From: Cognatishimia sp. SS12
GTDB taxonomy: Bacteria; Pseudomonadota; Alphaproteobacteria; Rhodobacterales; Rhodobacteraceae
Length of the DNA stretch: 64,000 nt
Reading direction: 5' to 3'
Assembly (NCBI RefSeq): GCF_028369055.1
Contig: NZ_JAQNCZ010000004.1
Coordinates: forward strand, 186,001-250,000
Below, piece by piece: positions 33,586-42,102 of the stretch (its first letter is position 1; every line of letters starts with the position of its first letter). The translations under genes were made by a program, and so were the position numbers. The notes below the pieces were generated by a model. That model saw only the letters and a list, made by a program, of their open reading frames with translations. It searched no databases and had not been told where the DNA came from.

Positions 33586-34483
33586 AGAGCGCTTTGACCG
33601 CCGCCGCATCCACCGCCGTATAGACCTGCGTGGCGGCCCGGCTGTCCTCAGCCTTCAGCGTCGCGCCCGAAGTGTCCGCGTCGCACGACACGGTGATGGG
33701 CACCGCCTCAGCGGTAAAGAGCTCAGGATGGGTGCAGGCGATGACAGCGGCAGGGTCATGCAATGAACAGCCATCCAGCTTGCCGACGCTTTCATAGAAC
33801 TTCAGATAAAAGTGACTCATGTCCTGCAGCATCCCGCCCAGTTTGGGGGCGGCACTGGCCATATCAGCAAAATCCTCGGGGCGGCACAGGATGCGATGGG
33901 TGACATCCAGCCCGACCATCTCCACATGTGCGCCCGAGGCAAACACCACCTCTGCGGCGTGCGGGTCGTGGTAGATATTGGCTTCGGCGTGCGGCGTGAT
34001 GTTGCCGCCTTCTCGATAGCTGCCGCCCATCAGGACAATGCGTTTGACGTTGCGAATAAAATCCGGGTCCAGATCGATGGCGGCGGCGATATTGGTCAGC
34101 GGCCCAATGGGGCAGAGCACCAGTTCACCGGCGTGCTCACGCGCCATGCGGCACAGAAAGGCAGCGGCGCTTTCGTCAATGGCGCGGCCTTTTGGGGTTT
34201 TGGCCGGGATATCACCAAACCCTTCGTCGCCATGCACATGAAAGGAGGGTTTGAAAGGCGGCAGAACACGCGGCACCTGCGCGCCTTGGGCGACCGGCAC
34301 GGCAAGGCCCGCGGCCTCTCGCAAGCGCAGGGCGTTGCGGGTGGCCATTTCCACGGTCACATTGCCAAAGATGCTGGTCAGACCCAAAAGTTCAATTTCC
34401 GGCGCGGCCGCCGCATAGAAAATTGCCATGGCGTCATCCACGCCCGGATCGGTGTCGATGATCAGTTTCACAGTCTCAACCAT
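33557..34483 (-). CDS. Inosine-uridine preferring nucleoside hydrolase
   Basis: The 308-residue protein has the Ca2+-binding N-terminal motif IIDTDPGVDDAMAI and other nucleoside hydrolase segments (LCPIGPLTNIAAAI, IVLMGGSYREGGNITPHAEAN). It hydrolyses N-ribosidic bonds of nucleosides for salvage, in the cytoplasm. It lies downstream of the ychF terminator with its own start region. Substrate preference (purine or pyrimidine) cannot be told. Confidence 0.92.
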   Translation of the reverse strand: MVETVKLIIDTDPGVDDAMAIFYAAAAPEIELLGLTSIFGNVTVEMATRNALRLREAAGLAVPVAQGAQVPRVLPPFKPSFHVHGDEGFGDIPAKTPKGRAIDESAAAFLCRMAREHAGELVLCPIGPLTNIAAAIDLDPDFIRNVKRIVLMGGSYREGGNITPHAEANIYHDPHAAEVVFASGAHVEMVGLDVTHRILCRPEDFADMASAAPKLGGMLQDMSHFYLKFYESVGKLDGCSLHDPAAVIACTHPELFTAEAVPITVSCDADTSGATLKAEDSRAATQVYTAVDAAAVKALFMQRIQQLP

Positions 34484-34497
34484 AGCGCTCTCCCCTC

Positions 34498-34527
34498 AAA
34501 AAAAACGGGAGGCGCGCGCGCCTCCCG
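34498..34527 (-). terminator. ychF terminator
   Basis: A 22-base perfect palindrome (34506-34527, CGGGAGGCGCG and its complement) is followed on the minus strand by eight T residues (34505-34498). It lies 24 bases after the ychF stop codon and just before the nucleoside hydrolase start. Confidence 0.85.
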
Positions 34528-34551
34528 ATCATTGCGCGTTTGTCCGAAAGC

Positions 34552-35649
34552 TTAGGTATTAAACAGGAAGTGCATCACGTCGCCATCGCGCACGATATAG
34601 CTTTTCCCTTCCGCCCGCATCTTACCGGCTTCCTTTGCTCCCTGTTCGCCATTGCACGCGATAAAATCGTCATATGCAATGGTTTCCGCCCGAATGAACC
34701 CACGCTCAAAATCGCCGTGGATCACGCCAGCGGCCTGAGGCGCTGCGGTGCCCTTGGTGATGGTCCAGGCGCGCGCCTCTTTTGGGCCGACGGTGAAATA
34801 GGTTTCCAGTTGCAAAAGCTCATAGCCCGCGCGGATCAGACGATCGAGCCCCGCTTCTTCCAGACCCATTTCCGACAGGAACATTTCAGCCTCTTCCGCG
34901 TCGAGCTGGCTGATCTCTTCTTCGATCTGGGCCGAGATAATGACATGCGAATTGCCCTGCGCTGCGGCCATCTTGGCGACTGCTTCGGAATGGGCGTTGC
35001 CCGTGGCGGCATCGCCTTCGCCCACGTTGCAGACATAAAGCACGGGTTTGGTGGACAAGAGCTGCAGCCCTTTCCAGGTTTTTTCGTCTTCTGGCGCGAT
35101 CTCCACGGTGCGTGCGGGGCGGTCGTTTTCAATCGCCTCTTGCGCAAGCGCCAGCAGGCGATCCTGTTCCTTGGCCTCTTTGTCGTTGCCCTTCAGCTTG
35201 CGCACAAGGCCCTGGCGGCGCTTTTCAATGCTCTCCAGGTCCGCCAGCATCAATTCGGTCTCGATGGTTTCCGCATCGGCCACCGGATCAACACGGTCAT
35301 CAACATGGGTGACATCGCTGTCTTCAAAACACCGCAGTACATGCGCAATCGCGTCGGTTTCGCGAATATTGGCCAAGAACTGATTGCCCAGCCCCTCGCC
35401 CTTGGAGGCGCCTTTCACCAGACCGGCAATATCCACAAAGGTCATGCGCGTTGGGATGATCTGCTTGGAGCCGGCAATGGCCGCGAGTTTATCGAGCCGG
35501 TCATCCGGCACGCCCACGTCGCCCACATTGGGTTCAATGGTGCAAAACGGAAAGTTTGCCGCCTGCGCTGCGGCGGTCCTGGTCAGCGCGTTAAATGTGG
35601 TCGATTTGCCCACGTTCGGCAGGCCGACAATCCCAACTTTAAAGCCCAT
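34552..35649 (-). CDS. ychF: Ribosome-binding ATPase/GTPase YchF
   Basis: The 365-residue protein has P-loop GLPNVGKSTTFNALT, NFPFCTIEPN, FVDIAGLVKGASKGEGLGNQ (G3) and a C-terminal TGS-like domain (AWTITKGTAAPQAAGVIHGD, FERGFIRAE). YchF is an OBG-family ATPase that binds ribosomes and acts in stress responses. AGGAGG precedes the ATG. A strong terminator follows, so it is monocistronic. Confidence 0.97.
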   Translation of the reverse strand: MGFKVGIVGLPNVGKSTTFNALTRTAAAQAANFPFCTIEPNVGDVGVPDDRLDKLAAIAGSKQIIPTRMTFVDIAGLVKGASKGEGLGNQFLANIRETDAIAHVLRCFEDSDVTHVDDRVDPVADAETIETELMLADLESIEKRRQGLVRKLKGNDKEAKEQDRLLALAQEAIENDRPARTVEIAPEDEKTWKGLQLLSTKPVLYVCNVGEGDAATGNAHSEAVAKMAAAQGNSHVIISAQIEEEISQLDAEEAEMFLSEMGLEEAGLDRLIRAGYELLQLETYFTVGPKEARAWTITKGTAAPQAAGVIHGDFERGFIRAETIAYDDFIACNGEQGAKEAGKMRAEGKSYIVRDGDVMHFLFNT

Positions 35650-35744
35650 TGCGGCCTCCTAACAGATGTTCGTGCCGCTTCTAGGCAGAGTTGGGGGATG
35701 ACGCAAGCCGTGTTACCATTTGCCGGGCAACATAGGAGGCCCAG

Positions 35745-36164
35745 ATGTCTTTCACACCTTATCTCTTCTTTGATGGAAACTGCTCTGAGGCGATCGATTT
35801 CTATGCCGATGTCTTTGGGGCCGACAATGTGCTAAAGATGCCGTTTTCCGATGCACCGCCTGACATCGGCCTGCCGCCGCTCGCGGACCGCTATATGCAT
35901 GCCCAGATCAACGTGGGTGATACGGTCCTGATGTGCAGCGACGTCGCCGACACCTCGCAGTTTGAACCGCAGGCGGGCTGCGCCGTTGCCCATGAGGCTG
36001 ACACGGTTGAAGCGGCGCAGGCGACCTTCGAAAAACTCGCAGAAGGGGGCAAGGTGACTATGCCGTTTGAAGCAACGTTTTTTTCCGCCGGTTTTGGGGT
36101 CTGTTTTGACCGGTTCGGCACCCATTGGATGATCATGGTGAAAGACGCGCCCTCATCGCGCTAA
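35745..36164 (+). CDS. VOC-family (PhnB-like glyoxalase fold) protein
   Basis: The 139-residue protein has the PhnB/3-demethylubiquinone-methyltransferase-like VOC fold: TPYLFFDGNCSEAIDFYADVFGA at the N terminus (two parts) and FGVCFDRFGTHWMIM at the C terminus. Typical metal-site residues are not all obvious. Although such proteins are called PhnB, they are not part of phosphonate metabolism; enzymatic role unknown. It is a single gene with GGAGG upstream of the ATG. Confidence 0.82.
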   Translation: MSFTPYLFFDGNCSEAIDFYADVFGADNVLKMPFSDAPPDIGLPPLADRYMHAQINVGDTVLMCSDVADTSQFEPQAGCAVAHEADTVEAAQATFEKLAEGGKVTMPFEATFFSAGFGVCFDRFGTHWMIMVKDAPSSR

Positions 36165-36225
36165 CCGCCATTGATTTTCCGGGATGAAACGGGCAAACCC
36201 CTAGCAAGACATCTAAGGGGCCCCC

Positions 36226-37017
36226 ATGACTCGTATCGACGCCAAATTCGCTGAGCTGAAAGCCGCCAACAAGAAGGCTTTTGTTGCCTACGTGATGGCA
36301 GGTGATCCCAATTATGACACCTCGCTTGAGGTGGTGAAGGGCCTGCCCGCCGCAGGTGTGGATGTCATCGAACTGGGCCTGCCGTTTACCGACCCGATGG
36401 CCGATGGCAGCACCATTCAGTTGGCGGGTCAGCGCGCGCTCGACGTTGGCATGACACTGCAAAAGACGCTGGATCTGGCGACTGAATTCCGCAAAACCGA
36501 TGACACAACGCCGATTGTGCTGATGGGCTATTACAACCCGATTTATAACCGCGGTGTTGACCAATTCCTGAAAGACGCCAAAGCGGCGGGTATCGACGGG
36601 TTGATTGTGGTGGATCTGCCGCCTGAAGAAGATGAAGAGCTGTGCATTCCAGCGCAGGCGGCAGGGCTCAATTTCATTCGCCTTGCTACACCAACCACAG
36701 ATGACAAACGCCTGCCCAAAGTGCTGCAGAACACCTCCGGGTTTGTCTATTACGTCTCGATCACCGGGATCACCGGCTCGGCCGAAGCTGAGGCGGGCGA
36801 TGTCGGCCCAGAGGTGGCGCGCATCAAAGCCTCGACCGATCTGCCGGTGATTGTTGGTTTTGGCATCAAGACGCCAGAACGCGCGGAAGCCATCGCCTCG
36901 GTTGCGGATGGTGCGGTGGTCGGCTCTGCCATCGTCAGCGAAATCGCGGCGGGTAAGCCGGTGGCAGACGTGCTGGCGTTTGTGAAAACCCTGTCCGACG
37001 GCGCGCATCGGGCTTAA
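36226..37017 (+). CDS. trpA: Tryptophan synthase alpha subunit
   Basis: The 263-residue TIM barrel contains [29 protein letters not shown] (catalytic Asp and the Glu of IELG), VVDLPPEE and [11 protein letters not shown]. It cleaves indole-3-glycerol phosphate and passes indole to TrpB. The partner trpB lies 8.5 kb away on the other strand with trpF, a split common in Rhodobacterales. A strong terminator at 37039-37069 ends the gene. Confidence 0.96.
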   Translation: MTRIDAKFAELKAANKKAFVAYVMAGDPNYDTSLEVVKGLPAAGVDVIELGLPFTDPMADGSTIQLAGQRALDVGMTLQKTLDLATEFRKTDDTTPIVLMGYYNPIYNRGVDQFLKDAKAAGIDGLIVVDLPPEEDEELCIPAQAAGLNFIRLATPTTDDKRLPKVLQNTSGFVYYVSITGITGSAEAEAGDVGPEVARIKASTDLPVIVGFGIKTPERAEAIASVADGAVVGSAIVSEIAAGKPVADVLAFVKTLSDGAHRA

Positions 37018-37038
37018 GCAACGGCACAGAACAAATTA

Positions 37039-37069
37039 GGCCGCGCAGAAGGATCTGCGCGGCCCTTTT
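37039..37069 (+). terminator. trpA terminator
   Basis: GGCCGCGCAGA (37039-37049) pairs with TCTGCGCGGCC (37054-37064), an 11-bp stem with a 4-base loop followed by CTTTT. It lies 22 bases after the trpA stop codon. Confidence 0.9.
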
Positions 37070-37134
37070 CATTGCCCCTAGACAAGCCACATTTTTGGGC
37101 AACGACCCTTAATCATGACAGAGCCGGCGACGCC

Positions 37135-37197
37135 GGCCAGCCCCCGACCCTCCCCACGGGAGGGGGCTTCACCCCCACCCAGGGTCGGCGGCTGGCC
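37135..37197. repeat. Extragenic palindromic (REP-like) element
   Basis: Arms at 37135-37151 (GGCCAGCCCCCGACCCT) and 37181-37197 are inverted copies with one mismatch in 17. A smaller C/G-rich inverted repeat lies between them (CCCTCCCC ... GGGAGGGGG). It lies between the convergent trpA and phhB, with a short GCCGGCG inverted repeat beside it. It may be a repeat family in this genome, or a bidirectional terminator. Confidence 0.6.
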
Positions 37198-37220
37198 AAA
37201 ACGCGGCCTTCATAAGCACT

Positions 37221-37544
37221 TTAAGCAAGCAGCGCTTCAAGGCGCATGGCGCAGAGAAAATCATTCTCCGTCAATCCGCCAGCTTCATGGCTGGTATAGA
37301 CCACCTCGCAATAGCCCCAGCCAAAACTGATGTCGGCGTGATGCCCCATCTTGTCAGAATGCCAGGCCACAAGGTTGGCCATCTGCGTGGCCTTGGCGAA
37401 GCCTTTGAATTCATACCGCTTATAGATGGTTTCGCCCCGCCGGGCCCAGCCATCAAGGCCCGCCAGCCCTTCGGCGATCATTTCTTCGGTCAAGACACCA
37501 GTGCCTTCGGAACAGGGGACACAAACAGCTTCGGTCATTTTCAA
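37221..37544 (-). CDS. phhB: Pterin-4a-carbinolamine dehydratase
   Basis: The 107-residue protein has the PCD motif MANLVAWHSDKMGHHADISF, with the catalytic histidines in the HHAD region, and a Trp-containing GLDGWARRGETIYKRYEF strand. It regenerates the tetrahydropterin cofactor of phenylalanine hydroxylase. The start overlaps the phhA stop by 4 bases, so phhA-phhB form an operon. An N-terminal CVPC pair is seen; its role is unknown. Confidence 0.93.
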   Translation of the reverse strand: MKMTEAVCVPCSEGTGVLTEEMIAEGLAGLDGWARRGETIYKRYEFKGFAKATQMANLVAWHSDKMGHHADISFGWGYCEVVYTSHEAGGLTENDFLCAMRLEALLA

Positions 37545-38338
37545 GATGCTTTCTTTTCGACAGGGGGATAAAGCGGATCAAACAGGCCCTTAGCCTGCGC
37601 TGTTTTGATATCAGCCATCAGGTCGCGGTCCGCAGCCGCAAACAGATCATTCATGTCGCCAATCTCAAAATAGATCGGCTGATGAATGTCGATGCGATAC
37701 GGCGTGCGCAGGATATCGATCACATCGAAGGGGCGCACCACCGGCTGATCTGACAGCGCATGCGGCAGCTCGGTCTTGGAGGAGGCCAGCCCTGAGCCCA
37801 GCGCCTTGCGCGCGCCGTTTTCACGGGTCAGACCAAATTCGATCGAAAACCAGTACAGCCGAATGAGCCAGCTATAGTCCTGCTTTTCCGCGCGCAGCCC
37901 GGCCTGACCAATCGCTTGGGAAAACTCAGCAAAGCGCTGGTCAGTCAGCAAAGGGGTATGGCCAAAGATTTCGTGGAAGATATCCGGCTCTTCGATGTAA
38001 TCAAAATCCTCACGGCTGCGGATGAACGACGCGGCCGGAAATGTCCGGTCCGCCAGCATGCCAAAGAAGGTTTTAAACCCGATCAGGGCCGGCACTGGGG
38101 CGACTTTCCACCCCGTCTCTCGGGTCAACACCGCCGAAATATCCGGGCATTGCGGCACGCGATCCTTGGGCATGTTCAGCTTTTCCAGCCCCTGCAGATA
38201 GGGCTGCGCCATATGTTGCTGCACTGCGCTTTCTTGGGCGGCATAAAGATCGCGCCACACCGCGTCTTCCTCGGCGGTATAGGAAATATAGCCCGCCGCG
38301 TCGGGAACCTTGGCTTGGTATTTGGTTGATTTTGGCAT
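37541..38338 (-). CDS. phhA: Phenylalanine 4-monooxygenase
   Basis: The 265-residue non-haem iron enzyme shows the iron ligands in DIFHEIFGHTPLL (H122, H127) and the later Glu in YWFSIEFGLTRENG. It converts phenylalanine to tyrosine using tetrahydropterin and O2. The ATG at 38338 has AGGAGG six bases upstream; the 30-residue longer frame is rejected. It is divergent from an Lrp-family regulator, with a palindromic operator between. Confidence 0.95.
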   Translation of the reverse strand: MPKSTKYQAKVPDAAGYISYTAEEDAVWRDLYAAQESAVQQHMAQPYLQGLEKLNMPKDRVPQCPDISAVLTRETGWKVAPVPALIGFKTFFGMLADRTFPAASFIRSREDFDYIEEPDIFHEIFGHTPLLTDQRFAEFSQAIGQAGLRAEKQDYSWLIRLYWFSIEFGLTRENGARKALGSGLASSKTELPHALSDQPVVRPFDVIDILRTPYRIDIHQPIYFEIGDMNDLFAAADRDLMADIKTAQAKGLFDPLYPPVEKKAS

Positions 38339-38410
38339 CGCGTCCTCCTTTCTCATAGGCTCGCCCGCCACCGAGGGTAAGTTTGCCCTATTCCATTGCC
38401 TGCACGCGCA

Positions 38411-38435
38411 TTTTTGGGTAAAATTCACCCAAAAA
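38411..38435. promoter_or_regulatory. Palindromic Lrp-type operator between phhA and its regulator
   Basis: TTTTTGGGT (38411-38419) and ACCCAAAAA (38427-38435) form a perfect 9-bp inverted repeat with a 7-base AT-rich spacer. It lies 20 bases before the regulator start and about 75 bases before phhA, a good position for autoregulation and control of phhAB by the Lrp-family protein. Confidence 0.65.
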
Positions 38436-38454
38436 TATCGAAATTGTGGAATAC

Positions 38455-38916
38455 ATGACCCAACTTGAAGAAAAAGACAGAGAAATTCTCCGCATCCTGC
38501 AGCAAGATGGGAAAATCAGCCTTCAGGCGCTGGCGGAAAAAGTGCACCTGTCGTCCTCGCCCTGCTGGCGACGGGTAAAGCGGCTTGAGGAGGCCGGGCT
38601 GATTGATCGCTATGTCGCCATTCTCAACCCGCGCGCTCTGGGGCTGCATGCGCAGGCCTATATGCATGTTTCGCTGATGGACCATACAGAGGCGACGATT
38701 GCGGCCTTTGATCGCTTTGTGCAGAACGAACCGCAGATCACCGAATGCTGCTCGATCACCGGGTCGGATGATTTCATGCTGAAAGTGGTCGCAGAAGGAC
38801 CAGAGGCGCTTGAGACCTTCATCATGAAACGGGTGTTGCGCTTGGGGATCGTGCGGTCTTCCCATACCAATTTCGTCCTGCGGCGCACGAAATCCAGCAC
38901 CGCCCTCCCCGTCTAG
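38455..38916 (+). CDS. Lrp/AsnC-family regulator of phhAB
   Basis: The 153-residue protein has the AsnC-type HTH (residues about 4-60: EEKDREILRILQQDGKISLQ, AEKVHLSSSPCWRRVKRLEE) and a C-terminal RAM effector domain (VSLMDHTEATIAAFDRFV, CCSITGSDDFMLKVVAEG). By location it should be the aromatic-amino-acid-responsive regulator (PhhR-like in role) of the divergent phhA-phhB. A GTG at 38446 is an alternative start. Confidence 0.9.
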   Translation: MTQLEEKDREILRILQQDGKISLQALAEKVHLSSSPCWRRVKRLEEAGLIDRYVAILNPRALGLHAQAYMHVSLMDHTEATIAAFDRFVQNEPQITECCSITGSDDFMLKVVAEGPEALETFIMKRVLRLGIVRSSHTNFVLRRTKSSTALPV

Positions 38917-38992
38917 GCAAACCCCAGACGCTTGGCAAAACCGCCGAAGTCTGCTCTGCTGTCTGGGCGACAGAACCATGGGAGGAAACGCG

Positions 38993-39373
38993 ATGAAACG
39001 CATGAAGGACTATCTGGACGAGGCGAATGCCATCGTTCCAAAGGCGACGACCGAAGATGCAATCGCCATTCACGCCAAGGGCGACGCGGTGTTTATTGAC
39101 GTGCGCGACAGCAACAGCCTGCGCGACAGCGGCACAATCGCAGGGGCCCTGCACATCCCGCGGGGCATGGTGGAACTGTCGGCGGACCCGGACACCCCGT
39201 TTTACAAACCAGAACTGCAAAAAGACGCGCACCTCTGCCTTGTTTGCGGCGGCGGCGTGATGGCAGCCATGGCCGGTAAGACCTTAAAAGAAATGGGCTA
39301 TGCCAACGTGACCAATGTCGGCGGCATCGACGCCTGGAAAGCGGCGGGCGGCCCGACGGAAGATGTGGAGTGA
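38993..39373 (+). CDS. Rhodanese-domain protein
   Basis: The 126-residue single-domain rhodanese has VFIDVRDSNSLRDSGTIAGA, the CH2-type HIPRGMVE and the active-site cysteine in LCLVCGGGVMAAMAG. The loop after the cysteine is CGGGVM, without the Arg of classical thiosulfate sulfurtransferases. It may transfer persulfide sulfur or act as a binding domain. GGAGG six bases before the ATG at 38993 fixes the start. Its stop overlaps the next gene. Confidence 0.85.
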   Translation: MKRMKDYLDEANAIVPKATTEDAIAIHAKGDAVFIDVRDSNSLRDSGTIAGALHIPRGMVELSADPDTPFYKPELQKDAHLCLVCGGGVMAAMAGKTLKEMGYANVTNVGGIDAWKAAGGPTEDVE

Positions 39374-39869
39374 CACCCATCAAATCGCAGTGACGCTGCG
39401 CCGCCTATGCGGCGCGGCCCTGCTGCTCGTGTGCATCGGGCAAAGCCATGCCTTCGCCAGCGAATTGGATGGCAAGGTCTTTCAAGGATTGATCGGCCCG
39501 AGCAGCAACCCTGATTTGGAAGACAGCCTGCATTTTTCCGACGGGCATTTTTGGTCAGATATCTGCACACGTTGCGGCTTTCAACCGGGCGCATATCAAA
39601 GCCAGGCGACAGACCGGGGCATCACCTTTCAAGGTGTGCTGCAAAGCGAAAGCCGTGGGCAATTTACCTATGAAGGCCTGGTGCGCCCGGACGGCGGCAT
39701 TGATGTGACCATTAAATGGGAACGCAAGCGGTGGTACTGGACCACGCGGCGCGAAATTGCCTTTCGCGGTCAGTTGAAAGATGACCGGCTTGCCGCGCCA
39801 CTCATGGAAACACGTGCGGCAATGCAGTTGCAGAACATTGACGAAGACCCGCTGTGCGCACGCTTCTAA
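39363..39869 (+). CDS. Secreted protein of unknown function
   Basis: The 168-residue protein from the ATG at 39363 has a signal peptide (hydrophobic LCGAALLLVCIGQ, cleavage near AFA-S) and a beta-rich mature part with an ICTRCG cysteine pair. I do not recognise the family. It overlaps the rhodanese stop by 11 bases and the next membrane-protein start by 16, so it belongs to a three-gene run. Confidence 0.7.
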   Translation: MWSDTHQIAVTLRRLCGAALLLVCIGQSHAFASELDGKVFQGLIGPSSNPDLEDSLHFSDGHFWSDICTRCGFQPGAYQSQATDRGITFQGVLQSESRGQFTYEGLVRPDGGIDVTIKWERKRWYWTTRREIAFRGQLKDDRLAAPLMETRAAMQLQNIDEDPLCARF

Positions 39870-40507
39870 CGGGCATCTGGGCAAAAAGGCGCGCGCTTTT
39901 GCTTTACGTCGCGCTCTTGTTGATGGGCTGGGTCATCGGCGAAGCGCTTCACGGCTTGGCGGTCCCAGAGATGCGCCCCATGAATGAACCGCTTATTCAT
40001 CGCCTGGTCATGGTTGCGCTTGCGGTCTTCATTCTTGCGGCCGCAATTCCCTTTGTACCGGGCGCAGAAATCGGTTTCGCGCTGCTTTTTATCTTCGGCG
40101 GCCAAGCTGCGCTTTTGGTGTTCCTTGGGATGACCGGAGCAATGTTACTCTCCTACATTGTGGCGCGGCTTGTTCCCGCCGCAGCGATGGGCCATTTTGC
40201 CAATTGGCTCGGCCTCACGCGCACCGCGAAACTGCTTGCTACACAATCAGTGAATGGCGACGCCGTAATTCAGCAGCTCTCGCAGATGGTGGATGGTCGC
40301 TTGGCGAAGTTCGCGCTGAACAATCGGTATTTGCTGTTGATGCTCTTATTGAACACGCCGGGCAACTCTCTGCTCGGCGGCGGCGGCGGGCTGGCTTTTT
40401 TCGCAGGGTCTTCCGGTCTTTATCGCTTTGTGCCCTTTATGATCAGCGTGATGATCGCCGTCGCGCCGGTTCCGCTGGCATTTGCCTTGATGGACGGTGG
40501 CGGCTAA
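39854..40507 (+). CDS. VTT/DedA-like (TVP38 family) membrane protein
   Basis: The 217-residue integral membrane protein has about five hydrophobic segments (residues 14-35, 50-68, 72-105, 150-175, 190-212) and the VTT-like pattern FVPGAEIGFALLFIFGG and LLLNTPGNSLLGGGGGLAFF, re-entrant loop motifs of this superfamily. These proteins are linked to lipid scrambling or transport and membrane homeostasis. The start is a GTG inside the previous gene's end. The stop is 15 bases from the convergent SDR gene. Confidence 0.75.
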   Translation: MRTLLTGIWAKRRALLLYVALLLMGWVIGEALHGLAVPEMRPMNEPLIHRLVMVALAVFILAAAIPFVPGAEIGFALLFIFGGQAALLVFLGMTGAMLLSYIVARLVPAAAMGHFANWLGLTRTAKLLATQSVNGDAVIQQLSQMVDGRLAKFALNNRYLLLMLLLNTPGNSLLGGGGGLAFFAGSSGLYRFVPFMISVMIAVAPVPLAFALMDGGG

Positions 40508-40522
40508 GGCCGATTGCGCGCA

Positions 40523-41221
40523 TCAGATATATGGATTTCGCTGCGGGCGCAGCGTTATTTCCGTGACGCAGGCCGTATTGGGAAAGCAAATTGCGCCGTA
40601 AATCGCCTGCGCGATATCCTCGACTTGGATCATCTTGCTGGCGTCCTTGCCATCATACCCATCGCGACTGGTGTTCACGAACCCCGGATGCACAACGGTG
40701 ACGCCAATGCCCTCTTCGCGGACATCCTCATACAGCGCCTTGGCAAAGCCCGCCTGTGCGTGGCGCAGGGCACAATGTATCGCGTGGCGGGACCAGCCAA
40801 GCCAAGACGTCGGGCCGCAGATGTAAACCACGGACCCTTGGGTCTTCGCCAACGCTGGCAGTACATAGGCCGTCAGGCGGATCGTCGCCCGGAGCACGTC
40901 ATTAATGGACTGATCCCAGTCAGCGAACCGGTCCGTCGACACCTTGCCGTAAGTGTACTTTGCGGCGCAATGCACAAAGGCGTCCAACCGGGGCTGCCCG
41001 ATCGCCCATTCTGCAAGTTTTGCCAAGGCATCCATGTCACCCATCTCAGCAGAAAAATACTCTGCTGATCCACCGGCAGCCTTGATGGCCTCGACAGTCC
41101 GCCGGAGCCGAGTTTCGTCTCTGCCATGGGCCAGGATATGCCACCCCTCGCGCGCCAACCGAATGGCGGTGCCCTGCCCTATGCCGCTTGATGCGCCGGT
41201 GATGAGAGCTGTTTTTGGCAT
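40523..41221 (-). CDS. SDR-family protein with altered catalytic residues
   Basis: The 232-residue short-chain dehydrogenase/reductase has an intact NAD(P) site (LITGASSGIGQGTAIRLA) and the usual HPGFVNT segment. The active-site YxxxK is replaced by HCALR (in RHAIHCALRHAQAGFAKAL), so both the catalytic Tyr and Lys are changed. It may be catalytically divergent or a cofactor-binding regulatory protein. GGAGG seven bases before the ATG at 41221 fixes the start and excludes the long 414-residue open frame. Confidence 0.8.
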   Translation of the reverse strand: MPKTALITGASSGIGQGTAIRLAREGWHILAHGRDETRLRRTVEAIKAAGGSAEYFSAEMGDMDALAKLAEWAIGQPRLDAFVHCAAKYTYGKVSTDRFADWDQSINDVLRATIRLTAYVLPALAKTQGSVVYICGPTSWLGWSRHAIHCALRHAQAGFAKALYEDVREEGIGVTVVHPGFVNTSRDGYDGKDASKMIQVEDIAQAIYGAICFPNTACVTEITLRPQRNPYI

Positions 41222-41362
41222 GTTGGAACCTCCGAGATTGCGCGCATAGTTTAACACAAATAAAACCCGCGCCCGATACCTTGCCCGGTCATACCCAGCG
41301 CCGCTTTGACAGTGGCGGCGGGTCAAGCGATAGTCAGGGCAACACAGCGGCAGGCGACGACA

Positions 41363-41983
41363 GTGCAAATTTATTTCAAACAAAAACTGGCGTTTCTTGC
41401 GGTGCCCAAAACCGGCACCACGGCTTATGAACGCGCCTTGCGCCCAGAGGCGGACATCACCTTTGCCAAACGTCGCAAACATATGACCGCCGGGCAGTTT
41501 GAACGCCGTATGATGCCATTTCTGGCGCAATTTTATCGGCTGGTGCCCGAACGCATGGCGGTGATGCGCGACCCGATTGAACAGATCCGCAGCTGGTATC
41601 GCTATCGCACCGCCCCTAAAAGCGCGCGGCTGGATGGCTCCACCAATGAGATCAGCTTTGATGCCTTTGTGCTGGGCGTGCTGAAGGATCCGCAGCCGCC
41701 ACTCTTTGCCATTGGCAGCCAGCACCATTTCCTGACGATGGCAGATGGCAGCCTGCCGCTGGAACATCTGTTTGCCTATGAACGTCAGCCGCAGATCAAA
41801 GCGTTTCTGAATGACCGTTTTGGCCGCGCGATCACGGTGCCGGTGCGCAATGTCTCCCCGCCAAAAGCAACGCCATTGTCCCCGGATATCGAAGCGCGCC
41901 TGCGCCAGACGCGCGCTGCAGAATTCGCCTTATATGACCGGATCTTGCAGGCCGGCGGACATTTGCGCCTGCCGCCACGCTGA
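41363..41983 (+). CDS. Sulfotransferase-family protein
   Basis: The 206-residue protein begins with the PAPS 5'-phosphosulfate-binding segment AFLAVPKTGTTAYERAL and has a 3'-phosphate-type region (AVMRDPIEQIRSWYRYR). It matches the short cytosolic sulfotransferase-like proteins frequent in Rhodobacterales; substrate unknown. I prefer the GTG at 41363; an in-frame TTG at 41306 would add residues without support. It is divergent from the SDR gene. Confidence 0.78.
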   Translation: MQIYFKQKLAFLAVPKTGTTAYERALRPEADITFAKRRKHMTAGQFERRMMPFLAQFYRLVPERMAVMRDPIEQIRSWYRYRTAPKSARLDGSTNEISFDAFVLGVLKDPQPPLFAIGSQHHFLTMADGSLPLEHLFAYERQPQIKAFLNDRFGRAITVPVRNVSPPKATPLSPDIEARLRQTRAAEFALYDRILQAGGHLRLPPR

Positions 41984-42102
41984 TTTTCAGCAAAAAAGCG
42001 TGATTTCCGTCTTTCCCCTTTGACGATTCTGCGCTATGGGCCGGGCTTCACGCGGGGTTACAGCCTTGGAGGAACCCCGCCCTAACATATTGGAGAATTC
42101 AA

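Noticed and set aside
34540..35835. 431-residue open frame antisense to ychF
   Set aside because: Shadow of a clearly conserved gene; no ribosome site and no recognisable domain.
40523..41767. 414-residue reading of the SDR gene
   Set aside because: The first 180 or so residues are not SDR-like and run across the sulfotransferase gene; a good ribosome site fixes the start at 41221.
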